Origin: VRUE01 sp036524775
Lineage (GTDB): Bacteria > Actinomycetota > Thermoleophilia > Solirubrobacterales > 70-9
Assembly (NCBI GenBank): GCA_036524775.1
Contig: DATDBO010000045.1
Coordinates: 1-64,000 of the forward strand
Reading direction: 5' to 3'
DNA length: 64,000 bases
Below the pieces are notes generated by a model. The model was given only the letters and a program-made list of their open reading frames with translations, had not been told where the DNA came from and made no database searches. Each line of letters starts with the position of its first letter. Position 1 is the first letter of the stretch. Made by a program: the position numbers and the translations under genes. Below are positions 25,126-33,187 of the stretch, one piece after another.

Positions 25126-25839
25126 ATGCCGACCGAGCGGAGCAATCCCATTTCCGCAGGGGTAGGCTCGTTGCCACAGCTGGCGGACGAGGTCCACGCC
25201 TGCCGTCGCTGCCCGCGGCTGGTCGAGTGGCGCGAGGCGAGCGCCGCGGCGCCGCCACGGCGCTTCCAGGGCGAGGAGTACTGGGCGCGGCCGGTCAGCG
25301 GCTTCGGCGACCCCGGGGCGCGCATCGCGATCGTCGGCCTCGCTCCCGCCGCCCACGGCGCGAATCGCACCGGCCGGATGTTCACCGGCGATCGCTCCGG
25401 GGAATGGCTCTACGCGGCGCTTCACCGAGCCGGCTACGCGAACCAGGCGGAGGCGGTCGACCGCGACGACGGCCTCCGCCTGCACGATGCCTACGTCACC
25501 GCCGTCGTCCGCTGCGCGCCGCCGGCCAACAAGCCGACCCCGGCCGAGCGCGACGCCTGCATCCCCTACCTCGAGCGCGAGCTGGTGCTGCTCGCCCGCT
25601 GCCGCACGATCGTCGCCCTCGGCGCCTTCGCCTGGAACGGAGCGCTGCGGGCGCTGGCCGCGCTCGGCGTCGAGGCGCCGCGCCCGCGGCCGCGCTTCGG
25701 CCACGGCGCCGAGGCGACGCTCGACGATTGGTCGCTGCTCGGCTGCTACCACCCGAGCCAGCAGAACACCTTCACCGGCCGCCTCACCGAGCCGATGCTC
25801 GACCGGGTCTTCGCCCGCGCCCGCGAGCTCAGCAGCTGA
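25126..25839 (+). CDS. Uracil-DNA glycosylase, family 5 (UDGb type)
   Basis: 237 residues. Motif 1 GLAPAAHGANRTGRMFTGDRSG has Ala in place of the usual catalytic Asp/Asn, as in family 5; motif 2 is GCYHPSQQNTFTGRLTEPM. Cys26 and Cys29 (VHACRRCPRL), with later Cys, fit a 4Fe-4S cluster. It removes uracil and other deaminated bases from DNA. A TTG slightly downstream is an alternative start. It lies between the two paralogous regulators; no functional tie to the peptide is evident. Confidence 0.9.
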   Translation: MPTERSNPISAGVGSLPQLADEVHACRRCPRLVEWREASAAAPPRRFQGEEYWARPVSGFGDPGARIAIVGLAPAAHGANRTGRMFTGDRSGEWLYAALHRAGYANQAEAVDRDDGLRLHDAYVTAVVRCAPPANKPTPAERDACIPYLERELVLLARCRTIVALGAFAWNGALRALAALGVEAPRPRPRFGHGAEATLDDWSLLGCYHPSQQNTFTGRLTEPMLDRVFARARELSS

Positions 25840-25844
25840 CGCCT

Positions 25845-26480
25845 CTACAGGCTGTCGACCTCGCCGGCCTCGTGCGCGGCGGCGCTCGCGGCAGTCTCGA
25901 ACGCGGCGATCGTCACGGCCAGCGGGATCCCCGGCCTCGAGGCCTTCGTGCGCTGCTTGGCGCAGCGCTCGTGGATCGCCCTGAACTCGTTGAGGGCCCG
26001 CTCGGCGACTTTCATCGATTCGTCCCAGCCGCGCTCGTCGACCAGCAGCCAGGTCAAGCTGAGGTGACGGTTGCGCGCGTCGAAGGAGCCAGCGTCGAGG
26101 GCCGCAGTCAGTGCATCCATTATCTGGCGTACCCCTTCGCCGCTGACGCTGGCGCGGAGCTCACGCGGCAAGGCCATCCACTCGGCATCGTCGAAGTCGA
26201 GCGGCGGCATGACCGGCTTGTAGATGTACTCCTCGAAGCCCCGACGCCGCACCACGCGATCGAGTTTCGCCAGGCCGCGGCGCCGCAGTTCGCGGAAGTG
26301 ATAGCTGACGTCGTTCGGCTCGAGGTCGAGTTCGGCGGCGATCTCGGTCGCGCTCGTCTCGCCCTTTTCGAACAGCGTCACCCAGACGTGCCCGCGCAAC
26401 GGGTGCGTGAAGGCTTTGGCGACGTTCGGGTCGATGACCTGCTTGAGCTTCTTTCCCTCGAGATTGACCATGGGCCCCAT
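25845..26480 (-). CDS. ArsR-like winged-helix regulator, paralogue of 24067-24786
   Basis: From the ATG at 26480 about 211 residues; GAGGTAAGGGA directly precedes it. Winged helix: VAKAFTHPLRGHVWVTLFEKGETSATEIAAELDLEPNDVSYHFRELRRRGLAKLDRVVRRRG. It shares with the other regulator the blocks VSYH, W..LP...R, the DRHLS-like NRHLSLTWLLVDERGW and domain order, but lacks the Lys-rich tail. Divergent from the E1-like gene, so probably controls it. Confidence 0.85.
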   Translation of the reverse strand: MGPMVNLEGKKLKQVIDPNVAKAFTHPLRGHVWVTLFEKGETSATEIAAELDLEPNDVSYHFRELRRRGLAKLDRVVRRRGFEEYIYKPVMPPLDFDDAEWMALPRELRASVSGEGVRQIMDALTAALDAGSFDARNRHLSLTWLLVDERGWDESMKVAERALNEFRAIHERCAKQRTKASRPGIPLAVTIAAFETAASAAAHEAGEVDSL

Positions 26481-26597
26481 TCCCTTACCTCTCGCGTTTT
26501 GCAGCGGCCACATCACCTTAGTACCGGTACCGGACTCCCAGCGCACTCGAATCGTTCCGAGTCGCACCAGGCCCTTCGGGAAAGGTCTCCCAAACCG

Positions 26598-26608
26598 CTA
26601 TTACTGAA
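26598..26608 (+). promoter_or_regulatory. Possible operator half-site upstream of the E1-like gene
   Basis: CTATTACTGAA matches nine of 11 positions with CTATTAGTGGA at the operator of the paralogous regulator (minus strand, 24914-24904). It lies in the divergent region before the E1-like gene. One match of this length is weak on its own. Confidence 0.35.
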
Positions 26609-26665
26609 ACTCATTAAAGCAATCGGTCGGTCCCGTGAGGGAATTCGAGACAGAAGGCGGCAGAA

Positions 26666-27778
26666 ATGCGCAGACCGAGGATCAAGCGGACGACCGAGCA
26701 GATCGAGGCGCCGAACGGCGACCTCTACCTGCTCCGGCCGAGCGCCAGGGCGGACATCCAGATCGAGAACCCCGACGAGGACGGGCGGCGCCTGCTCGCC
26801 GCCCTCGACGGCAGCCTCGAGCGCGGTGAGTTGGAGGCACGCTTCGGCGAGAAAGCCGTCGGCGACCTGCTGGCGCAGCTCGAGGAGCTGGGCCTGGTCG
26901 AGGACGCCGCCGACGACGACCTGATCCCGGCGGCGACGGTCGAACGCTTCGATCGCCAGATCCGCTACTTCGCCGACATCACCACCGGGCCGACCCCGTC
27001 GCAGTGCCAGGCCCGCCTGGAGAGCGCCCGCCTCGTCGTCCTCGGCGTCGGCGGCCTCGGCGGCTGGTCGGCGCTCTCGCTGGCCTGCTGCGGCATCGGC
27101 GAGATGCTGCTGGTCGACGGCGACCGGGTCGAGGAGAGCAACCTCAACCGCCAAGTTCTCTACTCCGAGGCCGACATCGGCCGGCTCAAGGTCGAGGCCG
27201 CGGCCGATCGGCTCGGCGCATTCAACTCGCGGATGAAGCTGGAGACGGTCCCGGCGCGGGTCGACGGCGAGGACTCGATCGCGACCCTGATCGAGGGCTA
27301 CGACCTGGTCATCGACGCCGCCGACTGGCCGGCACACGAAATCGAGCAGTGGTGCAACTCCGCCTGCTTCGCGGCGGAGATCCCCTACATCACGATGAGC
27401 CACTTCCCGCCGATCGCCCGAGTCGGCCCGCTGTACGTGCCCGGCGTGACCGGCTGCTTCGCCTGTCAGGTCGCCGCCTACCGGCGCAGCTATCCGATGT
27501 TCGACGTAGCGATCGAGCAGCGCCGCGCCAAACCCTCCCCCGCGGCGACCCTCGGGCCGGCCTGCGGCCTGATCGGCGGCCAGGTCGGCCTCGACGTCAT
27601 GCACCACCTGACCGGGCTGGCCGAGCCCTCGACCCAGGGCGTCGGCCACATCTACGACCTGCGGACGATGGACGTCGAACGCGAGCCGGTCGTGCCCGAG
27701 CCCGACTGCCCCGTCTGCGGACACTTGCCGACGGCGGTGCCGCGCGGCAAGGGCGAGACGAAGGCGGGGCGCAAGTAG
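26666..27778 (+). CDS. E1/ThiF-like adenylating enzyme with N-terminal leader-binding (PqqD-like) domain
   Basis: 370 residues. Residues 15-85 look like a PqqD-type RiPP recognition element: GDLYLLRPSARADIQIENPDEDGRRLLAALDGS, then AVGDLLAQLEELGLVED. Residues 95-345 are ThiF/MoeB-like: nucleotide loop GVGGLGG (127-133), DGDRVEESNLNRQ, Lys after DIGRL, and a zinc site C264-x2-C267 with C348-x2-C351. MccB and PaaA, which activate short peptides, have the same RRE-plus-E1 layout. It therefore probably adenylates a small peptide; the substrate is inferred. Divergent from the winged-helix gene at 26480. Confidence 0.85.
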   Translation: MRRPRIKRTTEQIEAPNGDLYLLRPSARADIQIENPDEDGRRLLAALDGSLERGELEARFGEKAVGDLLAQLEELGLVEDAADDDLIPAATVERFDRQIRYFADITTGPTPSQCQARLESARLVVLGVGGLGGWSALSLACCGIGEMLLVDGDRVEESNLNRQVLYSEADIGRLKVEAAADRLGAFNSRMKLETVPARVDGEDSIATLIEGYDLVIDAADWPAHEIEQWCNSACFAAEIPYITMSHFPPIARVGPLYVPGVTGCFACQVAAYRRSYPMFDVAIEQRRAKPSPAATLGPACGLIGGQVGLDVMHHLTGLAEPSTQGVGHIYDLRTMDVEREPVVPEPDCPVCGHLPTAVPRGKGETKAGRK

Positions 27779-27811
27779 GCACGGCGCGTCGCTCGCAGCT
27801 AGGTTTGGGGC

Positions 27812-28243
27812 ATGCAGTGCCGCCGCCCCGTTTGCATCATCTCGTTCGCAGCGCTCTTGATTCTCGCCGCGACGGCTGCCGGCTGTGGCGACTCCGATGG
27901 CGGAGGCTACGGCGGCGACGCGGGCGGGCAAGCGCCAACCGCTACGGCGACGACGCCGCCCGCGCCCCCCGGCGCCTCGGCCCGCGACTGCGGCGAAACC
28001 ACCGTCGCCGGCACGGAAGGCCTGCGGGTGACCGGCGTCGGCTGCGACGTCGGGCGAGGCGTCGTCGCGACCTGGATGAACGCGCCCGGCTGCATCCCCG
28101 ACGGCGGCGCCTCGCGCTCTTCCTGCACGGTCCATCGCGACTATCGCTGCCTCGCGGCGGCGACCGACCGCGGCCTCGCAGTCTCCTGCGCCCGTCCCGG
28201 CAGCTCGATCGCCTTCTTCGCCCGACGCCCTCGCGATACCTAG
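27812..28243 (+). CDS. Putative lipoprotein, unrecognised
   Basis: 143 residues. Signal peptide and lipobox (ILAATAAGCGDSDGG), then a Gly/Ala/Thr/Pro-rich linker and an 85-residue domain with six Cys (RDCGETTV, GVGCDVGRG, APGCIPDG, RSSCTVHRDYRCLAA, VSCARPG). I do not recognise the family. It ends 12 bases before tRNA-Thr. Confidence 0.65.
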   Translation: MQCRRPVCIISFAALLILAATAAGCGDSDGGGYGGDAGGQAPTATATTPPAPPGASARDCGETTVAGTEGLRVTGVGCDVGRGVVATWMNAPGCIPDGGASRSSCTVHRDYRCLAAATDRGLAVSCARPGSSIAFFARRPRDT

Positions 28244-28255
28244 AATGGGTCGAGC

Positions 28256-28328
28256 GCCGGCGTAGCTCAGTTGGTAGAGCACTTCATTCGTAATGAAGGG
28301 GTCCCCGGTTCAAGTCCGGGCGTCGGCT
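28256..28328 (+). tRNA. tRNA-Thr (CGT)
   Basis: 73 bases. Acceptor GCCGGCG/CGTCGGC (one G-T), D-arm GCTCAGTTGGTAGAGC, anticodon stem CTTCA/TGAAG around TTCGTAA (anticodon CGT), T-arm CCCGGTTCAAGTCCGGG, discriminator T. CCA is not encoded. Confidence 0.95.
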
Positions 28329-28347
28329 CTTCGGCCTGCGGGCGCGG

Positions 28348-29049
28348 TTAGCTGAGCGGGGTGCCGGCCAGGCCGGCGACCTTCCACTCGCCGTCCTCGT
28401 CGGCCATCGGCATCGCCATGACGGTGCCGTCGATGCCGGTGTAGATGACGAAGGCCTGTTCCCCTTCGACTCGCAGCGAGCCGACGTCGGCGATTTCCGC
28501 TTCTTCCTTCAGCGCCTGCTTGGCGTTCGGGTTGATCAGGCCCGCGAGGGTCTCGCCGCAGCTCGTGCTCCCGCCCTCACCTCGGGCGCCGAGGCGCTCG
28601 AACGAGGCGACCGTAGCTTCCGACATGTACTCGCAGGCCGCGTCCCAGTCGCCGGCGGCGCGCGCGTCGAGGAAGTTGTGCAACGCCTGCGCCGCAGCCT
28701 CGAACTCCGAGGACTCGGCCTCGGCGCCGAATTCCTGCACGCTGTTGTCGCCCCCCTTCACCCGGTACTGCTCGGACCCCCCGCCCGAGTCCTCGTGCCG
28801 CTTGGGCACGAAGTCGCTCCCGCCGTCCCCGCTCGACTCGGTGGCATCCCCTCCGAAGCCGGCCGGCTTCGTCCCGTCGTCGGCCTTGGCGTCGCCCCCG
28901 CCCGAGCCCTCGCCGATGGGTCCCTTTCCCGTCGGCGCTTGGGCGGCGGTGGTCGAGCTCCCCTCGTCGTCTCCACCGCAGGCGAGCAGGCCCGCGGCGA
29001 GCAGCAGCGCGGTCAGCGCCGCGACGAGCGTCTTGGACCCCCTCCTCAC
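28348..29049 (-). CDS. Putative lipoprotein with NTF2-like C-terminal domain
   Basis: 233 residues: signal peptide with lipobox (LLLAAGLLACGGDDEG), about 80 low-complexity Gly/Ser/Asp/Lys residues acting as a wall-spanning linker, then a folded domain from about residue 118: AAALHNFLDARAAGDWDAACEYMSEATVASFERLG, ending EDGEWKVAGLAGTPL. The pattern of an N-terminal helix with DWDAAC and a final short strand fits NTF2-like lumazine/Mce-associated domains. Role unknown. Confidence 0.7.
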   Translation of the reverse strand: MRRGSKTLVAALTALLLAAGLLACGGDDEGSSTTAAQAPTGKGPIGEGSGGGDAKADDGTKPAGFGGDATESSGDGGSDFVPKRHEDSGGGSEQYRVKGGDNSVQEFGAEAESSEFEAAAQALHNFLDARAAGDWDAACEYMSEATVASFERLGARGEGGSTSCGETLAGLINPNAKQALKEEAEIADVGSLRVEGEQAFVIYTGIDGTVMAMPMADEDGEWKVAGLAGTPLS

Positions 29050-29124
29050 CGGCTCGATTCTAGAGAACCGGGCCGAGGCTCAAAGAAGCGCCGCAAATTG
29101 CCGAAAACGATCGAGGTGACAAGA

Positions 29125-29865
29125 ATGGATCGTCCCTCTCGTCTATGGTGTCCGCCGATTTTCTCGATCAGGAGAACAGCAGCCGTCCTCGCGCTGGCCG
29201 CCACGCTGGTGCTGGGCCTCTTCTCCGCACCTGCCGTGCCGCAGGGCCAGATCGTCGTGCACGGGGCCGCCTCGGGCTCGCACCTGCGCCTGAGCGTGGA
29301 GGGATCGCGCCTCGTCGTGCGGGGCTGGATGGCTCGCACCCACCCCACCGGATGCCGCTTCGAGCGCTTCCGGCTCGTCGCCGTCTGCCGCCTGAGCTCA
29401 GCCGGGCGCGTCGAGGTCGAGATGGGTCCGTCGGGCGACTTCGTCGAGGTGGAGAATCGCCTTCCCATGCCGCTCACCGTCCGCCTCGGCGACGGCTCCG
29501 ACAAGTTCATCGGCAACGGCGAGCGCGACACCTGCTACTCGGAAGGGGCGCGGCGCAACCGCTGCGTCGGCGGCGGCGGCAACGACGTCTGCATCACTGG
29601 CAATCGCAACAGCGACTGCGTCGGCGGCTCGGGCAACGACTACTGCAAGCACGGCGCCGGCAGCGACGGCTGCTGGGGCGGTCCCGGCCGCGACATATGC
29701 ATCATGGGCTCCGGGCAGGACGGCTGCCACGGCGAAGGCGGCGAGGACCGGCTCTACGGCGGCGCCAGCCCCGACAAGCTCTACGGCGGTCGCGATCGCG
29801 ACCACTGCGACGGCGGCCCCGGCTGGGGCTACTCGCTGCGCTGCGAGACCGGCCCGCGGCGCTGA
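29125..29865 (+). CDS. Secreted RTX-like repeat protein rich in Cys
   Basis: From the ATG at 29125 (GAGGTGACAAGA before it) 246 residues. A signal peptide precedes a beta-rich N-terminal region. From residue 125 come Asp/Gly-rich nonapeptide repeats of the hemolysin calcium-binding type (GGGGNDVC, GGSGNDYC, GGPGRDIC, GEGGEDRLYGGASPDKLYGG, GRDRDHCDGG), with Cys at regular spots that ordinary RTX repeats lack. Probably calcium-binding and disulfide-stabilised outside the cell. Confidence 0.75.
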   Translation: MDRPSRLWCPPIFSIRRTAAVLALAATLVLGLFSAPAVPQGQIVVHGAASGSHLRLSVEGSRLVVRGWMARTHPTGCRFERFRLVAVCRLSSAGRVEVEMGPSGDFVEVENRLPMPLTVRLGDGSDKFIGNGERDTCYSEGARRNRCVGGGGNDVCITGNRNSDCVGGSGNDYCKHGAGSDGCWGGPGRDICIMGSGQDGCHGEGGEDRLYGGASPDKLYGGRDRDHCDGGPGWGYSLRCETGPRR

Positions 29866-29907
29866 CACCGGCCTGAGGCGCTGACGCGCCGGGGCGACGC
29901 CCCTACC

Positions 29908-29936
29908 TTGACATGATCGACTGCACAGTCTAGGTT
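29908..29936 (+). promoter_or_regulatory. Strong sigma-70 promoter with operator-like palindrome in its spacer
   Basis: TTGACA (29908-29913), a 17-base spacer and TAGGTT (29931-29936) drive the secreted copper-site protein at 30000. The spacer contains GACTGCACAGTC (29919-29930), two 5-base arms in inverted orientation, where a bound regulator would block polymerase. Confidence 0.7.
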
Positions 29937-29999
29937 TCCCGATCAATCAGGGAAGTTCATTGGGAGGGTGGACTTCGACTCCAAGCGGAAGGGAGAACC

Positions 30000-30965
30000 A
30001 TGCCTGCTATCAGGCGTATGGCGATACTCGCATGCCTCGTTGCGGCCCTCGTGCCGGCCAGCGCGGCGAACGCGACGATCACCACCAAAACGATCGATTA
30101 CGGCCCGTACACGATTCCGGCCGGCAACGGCGACCCCCACGACCACGACGAAATGGGTCAGATCGCCAACAAAATCGTCACCAACATCTCCAAGCCGTGC
30201 ACCGGTTGCACCTTGATCGGCGCCACGCCGGACCTCGTCTACGAAAACGGCAGCAAAGCCAACATCACAGAGGGCCCAATGCTCCACCACGCCGTCTTCA
30301 TGGCCCAGTCGAGCGGCAAGACGGACGCCACCTGCGGCAACAGCGGCCCGGGCCTGCTCGGTGAGCGCTTCTTCGCCACCGGCAACGAGCGCACGGCGAT
30401 CGACCTCCAGTCGCTGAACTACGGCTACAAGATCAACAGCACCGAGACGTGGAACATGGTCGTCGACCTGATGAACTGGGAAACGACCAGCAAAACGGTG
30501 AAAGTCCGGGTGACCTGGAAGTACGCGACCGGCAGCGATCACACCAACCGCGCCCCGCTGCGCCCGGTTTGGCTCGATGCCGACGGTTGCAGCCTGGACT
30601 CGTTGATCTCGGTTCCGATCGGCCTCAGCGACACGCACAAAGACTGGAAAGCCACCTTCGGCGGCAAACTGATCGCCGCCGCGGGGCACATCCACGACCA
30701 CGGCGTCAACATCGAACTCACCAACGAGAGCACGGGCGGCACGCTGCTCTGCAACTCGGTGGCGGGCTACGGTGGCGCGGGTTACGAAACCCACTTGGAC
30801 GGCCGTAAACACGTCTCCTCGATGGGCGTCTGCACCGGCAATCCGATCTCGACGATCAGCAAAAACCAGACGATCCGCCTGCACGGCATCTACAACGTGC
30901 CGGAAGGGCACCACGAAATCGACGACGCAATGGCGATCGCGATCGCCTACATCAACCCGAGCTGA
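30000..30965 (+). CDS. Secreted protein with PHM-like copper-site motifs
   Basis: 321 residues, signal peptide cut after about Ala25 (SAANA). His/Met placement recalls copper type II peptidylglycine hydroxylating monooxygenase: an HH pair (96-97, MLHHAVFMAQ), HIHDH (230-234), and Met275 (HVSSMGVC), within two beta-sandwich-like halves. Several Cys pairs (CTGC at 67-70) could be disulfides. Sequence identity to PHM is low by eye, so the function is inference. Codon use includes more A/T-ending codons than neighbours (many aaa, acg), consistent with high expression or transfer. Own promoter and terminator-like hairpin flank it. Confidence 0.6.
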   Translation: MPAIRRMAILACLVAALVPASAANATITTKTIDYGPYTIPAGNGDPHDHDEMGQIANKIVTNISKPCTGCTLIGATPDLVYENGSKANITEGPMLHHAVFMAQSSGKTDATCGNSGPGLLGERFFATGNERTAIDLQSLNYGYKINSTETWNMVVDLMNWETTSKTVKVRVTWKYATGSDHTNRAPLRPVWLDADGCSLDSLISVPIGLSDTHKDWKATFGGKLIAAAGHIHDHGVNIELTNESTGGTLLCNSVAGYGGAGYETHLDGRKHVSSMGVCTGNPISTISKNQTIRLHGIYNVPEGHHEIDDAMAIAIAYINPS

Positions 30966-30989
30966 GTCTCGCAATCAGCTGAGTCGTCG

Positions 30990-31021
30990 CCGAACGGCCC
31001 GCTCGCGAGTGGGTCGTTCGG
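30990..31021 (+). terminator. Hairpin after the copper-site protein gene
   Basis: CCGAACGGCCC (30990-31000) pairs with GGGTCGTTCGG (31011-31021), 11 pairs including one G-T, with a 10-base loop, followed by CTTCC. It begins 25 bases after the stop and ends before the methyltransferase start. Confidence 0.6.
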
Positions 31022-31039
31022 CTTCCATATATTCCGCCC

Positions 31040-31792
31040 GTGGCCGAAATGACGTACGACCGATTAGGGCTTGGCTACAACGCCGTGCGCCGGCCGGACC
31101 CGCGGATCGCGGCACAGATCGAGGCGGCGCTGGGCGACGCCCGCAGCGTGCTCAACGTCGGCGCCGGCGCTGGTTCCTACGAGCCGACCGGTCGGGAGGT
31201 CACTGCGGTCGAGCCCTCGCGGACGATGATCGAGCAACGGCCACCAGGCGCGGCGCCGGTTGTCGAGGGCATCGCCGAGAATCTGCCGTTCGAGGACGAC
31301 AGCTTCGACGCCGCGATGGCGCTGATCACGGTCCACCACTGGAGCGACGCGCAGGCCGGCTTGGCCGAGATGGTCCGGGTGGCGAGGCAGCGCGTGCTCG
31401 TCCTCACCTTCACGCCGACCCCACCCACCGAGCTATGGATGGCTCGCGATTACTTCCCGCGGATACTCGACTTCCACGCCCGCGTGATGCTGCCGATCGA
31501 CGAGCTGACGGCGATGCTCCCGACTGCCTCGATCGAGCCGGTGCCGATCCCCAGCCGGTGCACCGACGGCTTTTGGCTCGCGATTTTCGACCGACCGGAC
31601 CTGCACCTCGACCCGGATGTCCGCCGCGCCAGCTCCTCCTGGCACCACATGGCCCAGGACGAAATCGAGGAGGGCCTGGCGAGGCTGAGCGCCGACCTGG
31701 AGAGCGGCCGCTGGGATGAGCGAAACGGCCATCTGCGGACACAGGCCGAGCTCGACGTCGGTCTGCGCCTGATCATCGCTGAGCTTCCCTAA
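31040..31792 (+). CDS. Class I SAM-dependent methyltransferase
   Basis: 250 residues. SAM motif I VLNVGAGAGSYEP, acidic residue TAVEPS, and motif IV region NLPFEDDSFDAAMALITVHHWSDAQAGLAEMVRVA, typical of UbiE/Methyltransf_11 enzymes. The acceptor is unknown. GTG at 31040 or ATG at 31049 may start it. Confidence 0.87.
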   Translation: MAEMTYDRLGLGYNAVRRPDPRIAAQIEAALGDARSVLNVGAGAGSYEPTGREVTAVEPSRTMIEQRPPGAAPVVEGIAENLPFEDDSFDAAMALITVHHWSDAQAGLAEMVRVARQRVLVLTFTPTPPTELWMARDYFPRILDFHARVMLPIDELTAMLPTASIEPVPIPSRCTDGFWLAIFDRPDLHLDPDVRRASSSWHHMAQDEIEEGLARLSADLESGRWDERNGHLRTQAELDVGLRLIIAELP

Positions 31793-31817
31793 TCGCAAGC
31801 CTTATCGATCTTTTCAA

Positions 31818-31840
31818 GGTTTATCGGCCTCCGATAAACC
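31818..31840 (+). terminator. Perfect hairpin downstream of the methyltransferase
   Basis: GGTTTATCGG, loop CCT, CCGATAAACC: a 10-base perfect stem, 25 bases after the stop. No U-tract follows. It lies between the convergent methyltransferase and HEPN genes and could serve both. Confidence 0.6.
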
Positions 31841-31909
31841 GCTTGTCGCCAACGACCGCCGCCTTCGTGCCCGGACACGCTCGACGAGCGCGACATCCGT
31901 AGATGTCAC

Positions 31910-32575
31910 TCAATCGAGCCGCACTTCACCATCGACTCTGGTGATGCACAGCACATCTCCCTCGGATAGTTCGGCAGCGGTTTGCTTACCGATGCCGATG
32001 ACACCGGAGCGCTCCTGGGCCGGTCCGGGGCGTGGGTCCCATCGCACGTCCACAAGATCGACCCCCCGCAACACGATGCTGATTCGGCATCGCTTGACAG
32101 GGAGCAACCGCTTGCTTGCCCGAGGGACGCGCACGATCCCGGCGGCGATGTCTTTCGCGGTTACGCGCTGCGTCTGGCCTTGAGCCGTGGCTTCGACTTG
32201 GTTCTTGGCCCACTCAACCGCTTCTTTAGCCAGTGCGAGAGCCTGCTTTCGATCGAGGGGATCATCGATCGTCTCTCCGTATCGAAACTCCACCGCCCAG
32301 GGAGCGAGCACACGCACCTCGTGCAAGGATGCAGGCGGCGGCGTTTCGATGCCGTCCAGACGCTCGATGAGATACCGAAGATCGTGCGTCCAGGGGAAGT
32401 CCTCGCCAAACGCCGCGAGCACTGCCTTCAATGCCTTCTCGACCGCCTGCTGTGCGTGGAAGCCGACAATTGCGTCGGCCGTGTTGCCATCGGGAGCCAA
32501 CTTCGCTACGGCATCGGCATCCTCCCGGGCCTTGCGCAGAAGGAGCCGAGCTTCTTCGAGCTCAGGCGGTGACAA
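31910..32575 (-). CDS. HEPN-domain protein (toxin-like) with extra C-terminal domain
   Basis: From the TTG at 32575 about 221 residues; it overlaps the MNT gene by 14 bases. Residues 1-128 are a HEPN helical domain: LSPPELEEARLLLRKARED, GFHAQQAVEKALKAVLAAFGEDFPWTHDLRYLIERLDG, and PLDRKQALALAKEAVEWAK. A clear RX4-6H RNase motif is not evident. Residues 135-221 form a second, beta-rich domain (VRVPRASKRLLPVKRCRISIVLRGVDL, ERSGVIGIGKQTAAEL, VLCITRVDGEVRLD) that simple HEPN toxins lack; I do not recognise it securely. Works with MNT as a type VII-like toxin-antitoxin pair. Confidence 0.75.
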   Translation of the reverse strand: MSPPELEEARLLLRKAREDADAVAKLAPDGNTADAIVGFHAQQAVEKALKAVLAAFGEDFPWTHDLRYLIERLDGIETPPPASLHEVRVLAPWAVEFRYGETIDDPLDRKQALALAKEAVEWAKNQVEATAQGQTQRVTAKDIAAGIVRVPRASKRLLPVKRCRISIVLRGVDLVDVRWDPRPGPAQERSGVIGIGKQTAAELSEGDVLCITRVDGEVRLD

Positions 32576-32879
32576 GGACGCGGCCCTCGCGAAGCGCCCG
32601 ATGAACCAGCGTGCTCGGCACACGCTCGCGTCGTGCCGCCTCCTCCTCAGAGACGACAACGACATCGACTGGAACGCCCAGCGGGGGCAGGGCATCGCGC
32701 AGGCGCACCATCTCGTTGAGCTTGCTCTCCACCTGCGCCTCGATCACGAGAAAATCGAGATCGCTGTCATCGCGGGCCCCCCCGCGCGCTCTCGATCCGA
32801 AAAGCACGACCCGCGCTGGCGAACCGGCAGCAGCCGCCAAAAGTCGGCCAGCATCCTCGATCGCGGCATCGTCGATCAT
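32562..32879 (-). CDS. MNT-type minimal nucleotidyltransferase (antitoxin)
   Basis: 105 residues with the nucleotidyltransferase core VVLFGSRARGGARDDSDLDFLV (GSRxRG and DxD) and a third acidic residue in VPVDVVVVSEEE. In known HEPN/MNT pairs the MNT enzyme modifies the HEPN partner with nucleotides and so silences it. First gene of the pair; the HEPN gene starts within its last codons. Confidence 0.88.
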   Translation of the reverse strand: MIDDAAIEDAGRLLAAAAGSPARVVLFGSRARGGARDDSDLDFLVIEAQVESKLNEMVRLRDALPPLGVPVDVVVVSEEEAARRERVPSTLVHRALREGRVLVTA

Positions 32880-32985
32880 GGAGGCATCGTAGCCGGTGCT
32901 TGCGAGCTTTCCCCGACAGGCAGCACTCTGGTAAAGCGGAGCCCGAATGAGAGTTCTAATCGGGGGACTTCAACCGATCGTGAAG

Positions 32986-33073
32986 CGGAGGGGGTGGGAT
33001 TCGAACCCACGAGCGCCCAAAGGACGCCAACGGTTTTCGAGACCGCCCCGTTCAACCACTCCGGCACCCCTCC
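32986..33073 (-). tRNA. tRNA-Ser (CGA)
   Basis: 88 bases on the minus strand. Acceptor GGAGGGG/CCCCTCC, anticodon stem CGGTC... with loop CTCGAAA (anticodon CGA), long variable arm typical of serine tRNAs, T-arm GTGGGTTCGAATCCCAC, discriminator G. CCA is not encoded. Confidence 0.95.
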
Positions 33074-33187
33074 GGGAACTCGGTCCGGCGGCTGATTCTA
33101 CGTAGGCGGGGCGGCAGGCGGGGTGGTTGAGGGAACTGAAGCGTTTTCATCGCTCAAGCCTCGGCCTGGTGCGGCCGATGGAGCCTC

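Noticed and set aside
29398..29946. An Ala/Val-rich minus-strand frame
   Set aside because: It is the complement of the RTX-like repeats, which give periodic Ala/Val on the other strand.
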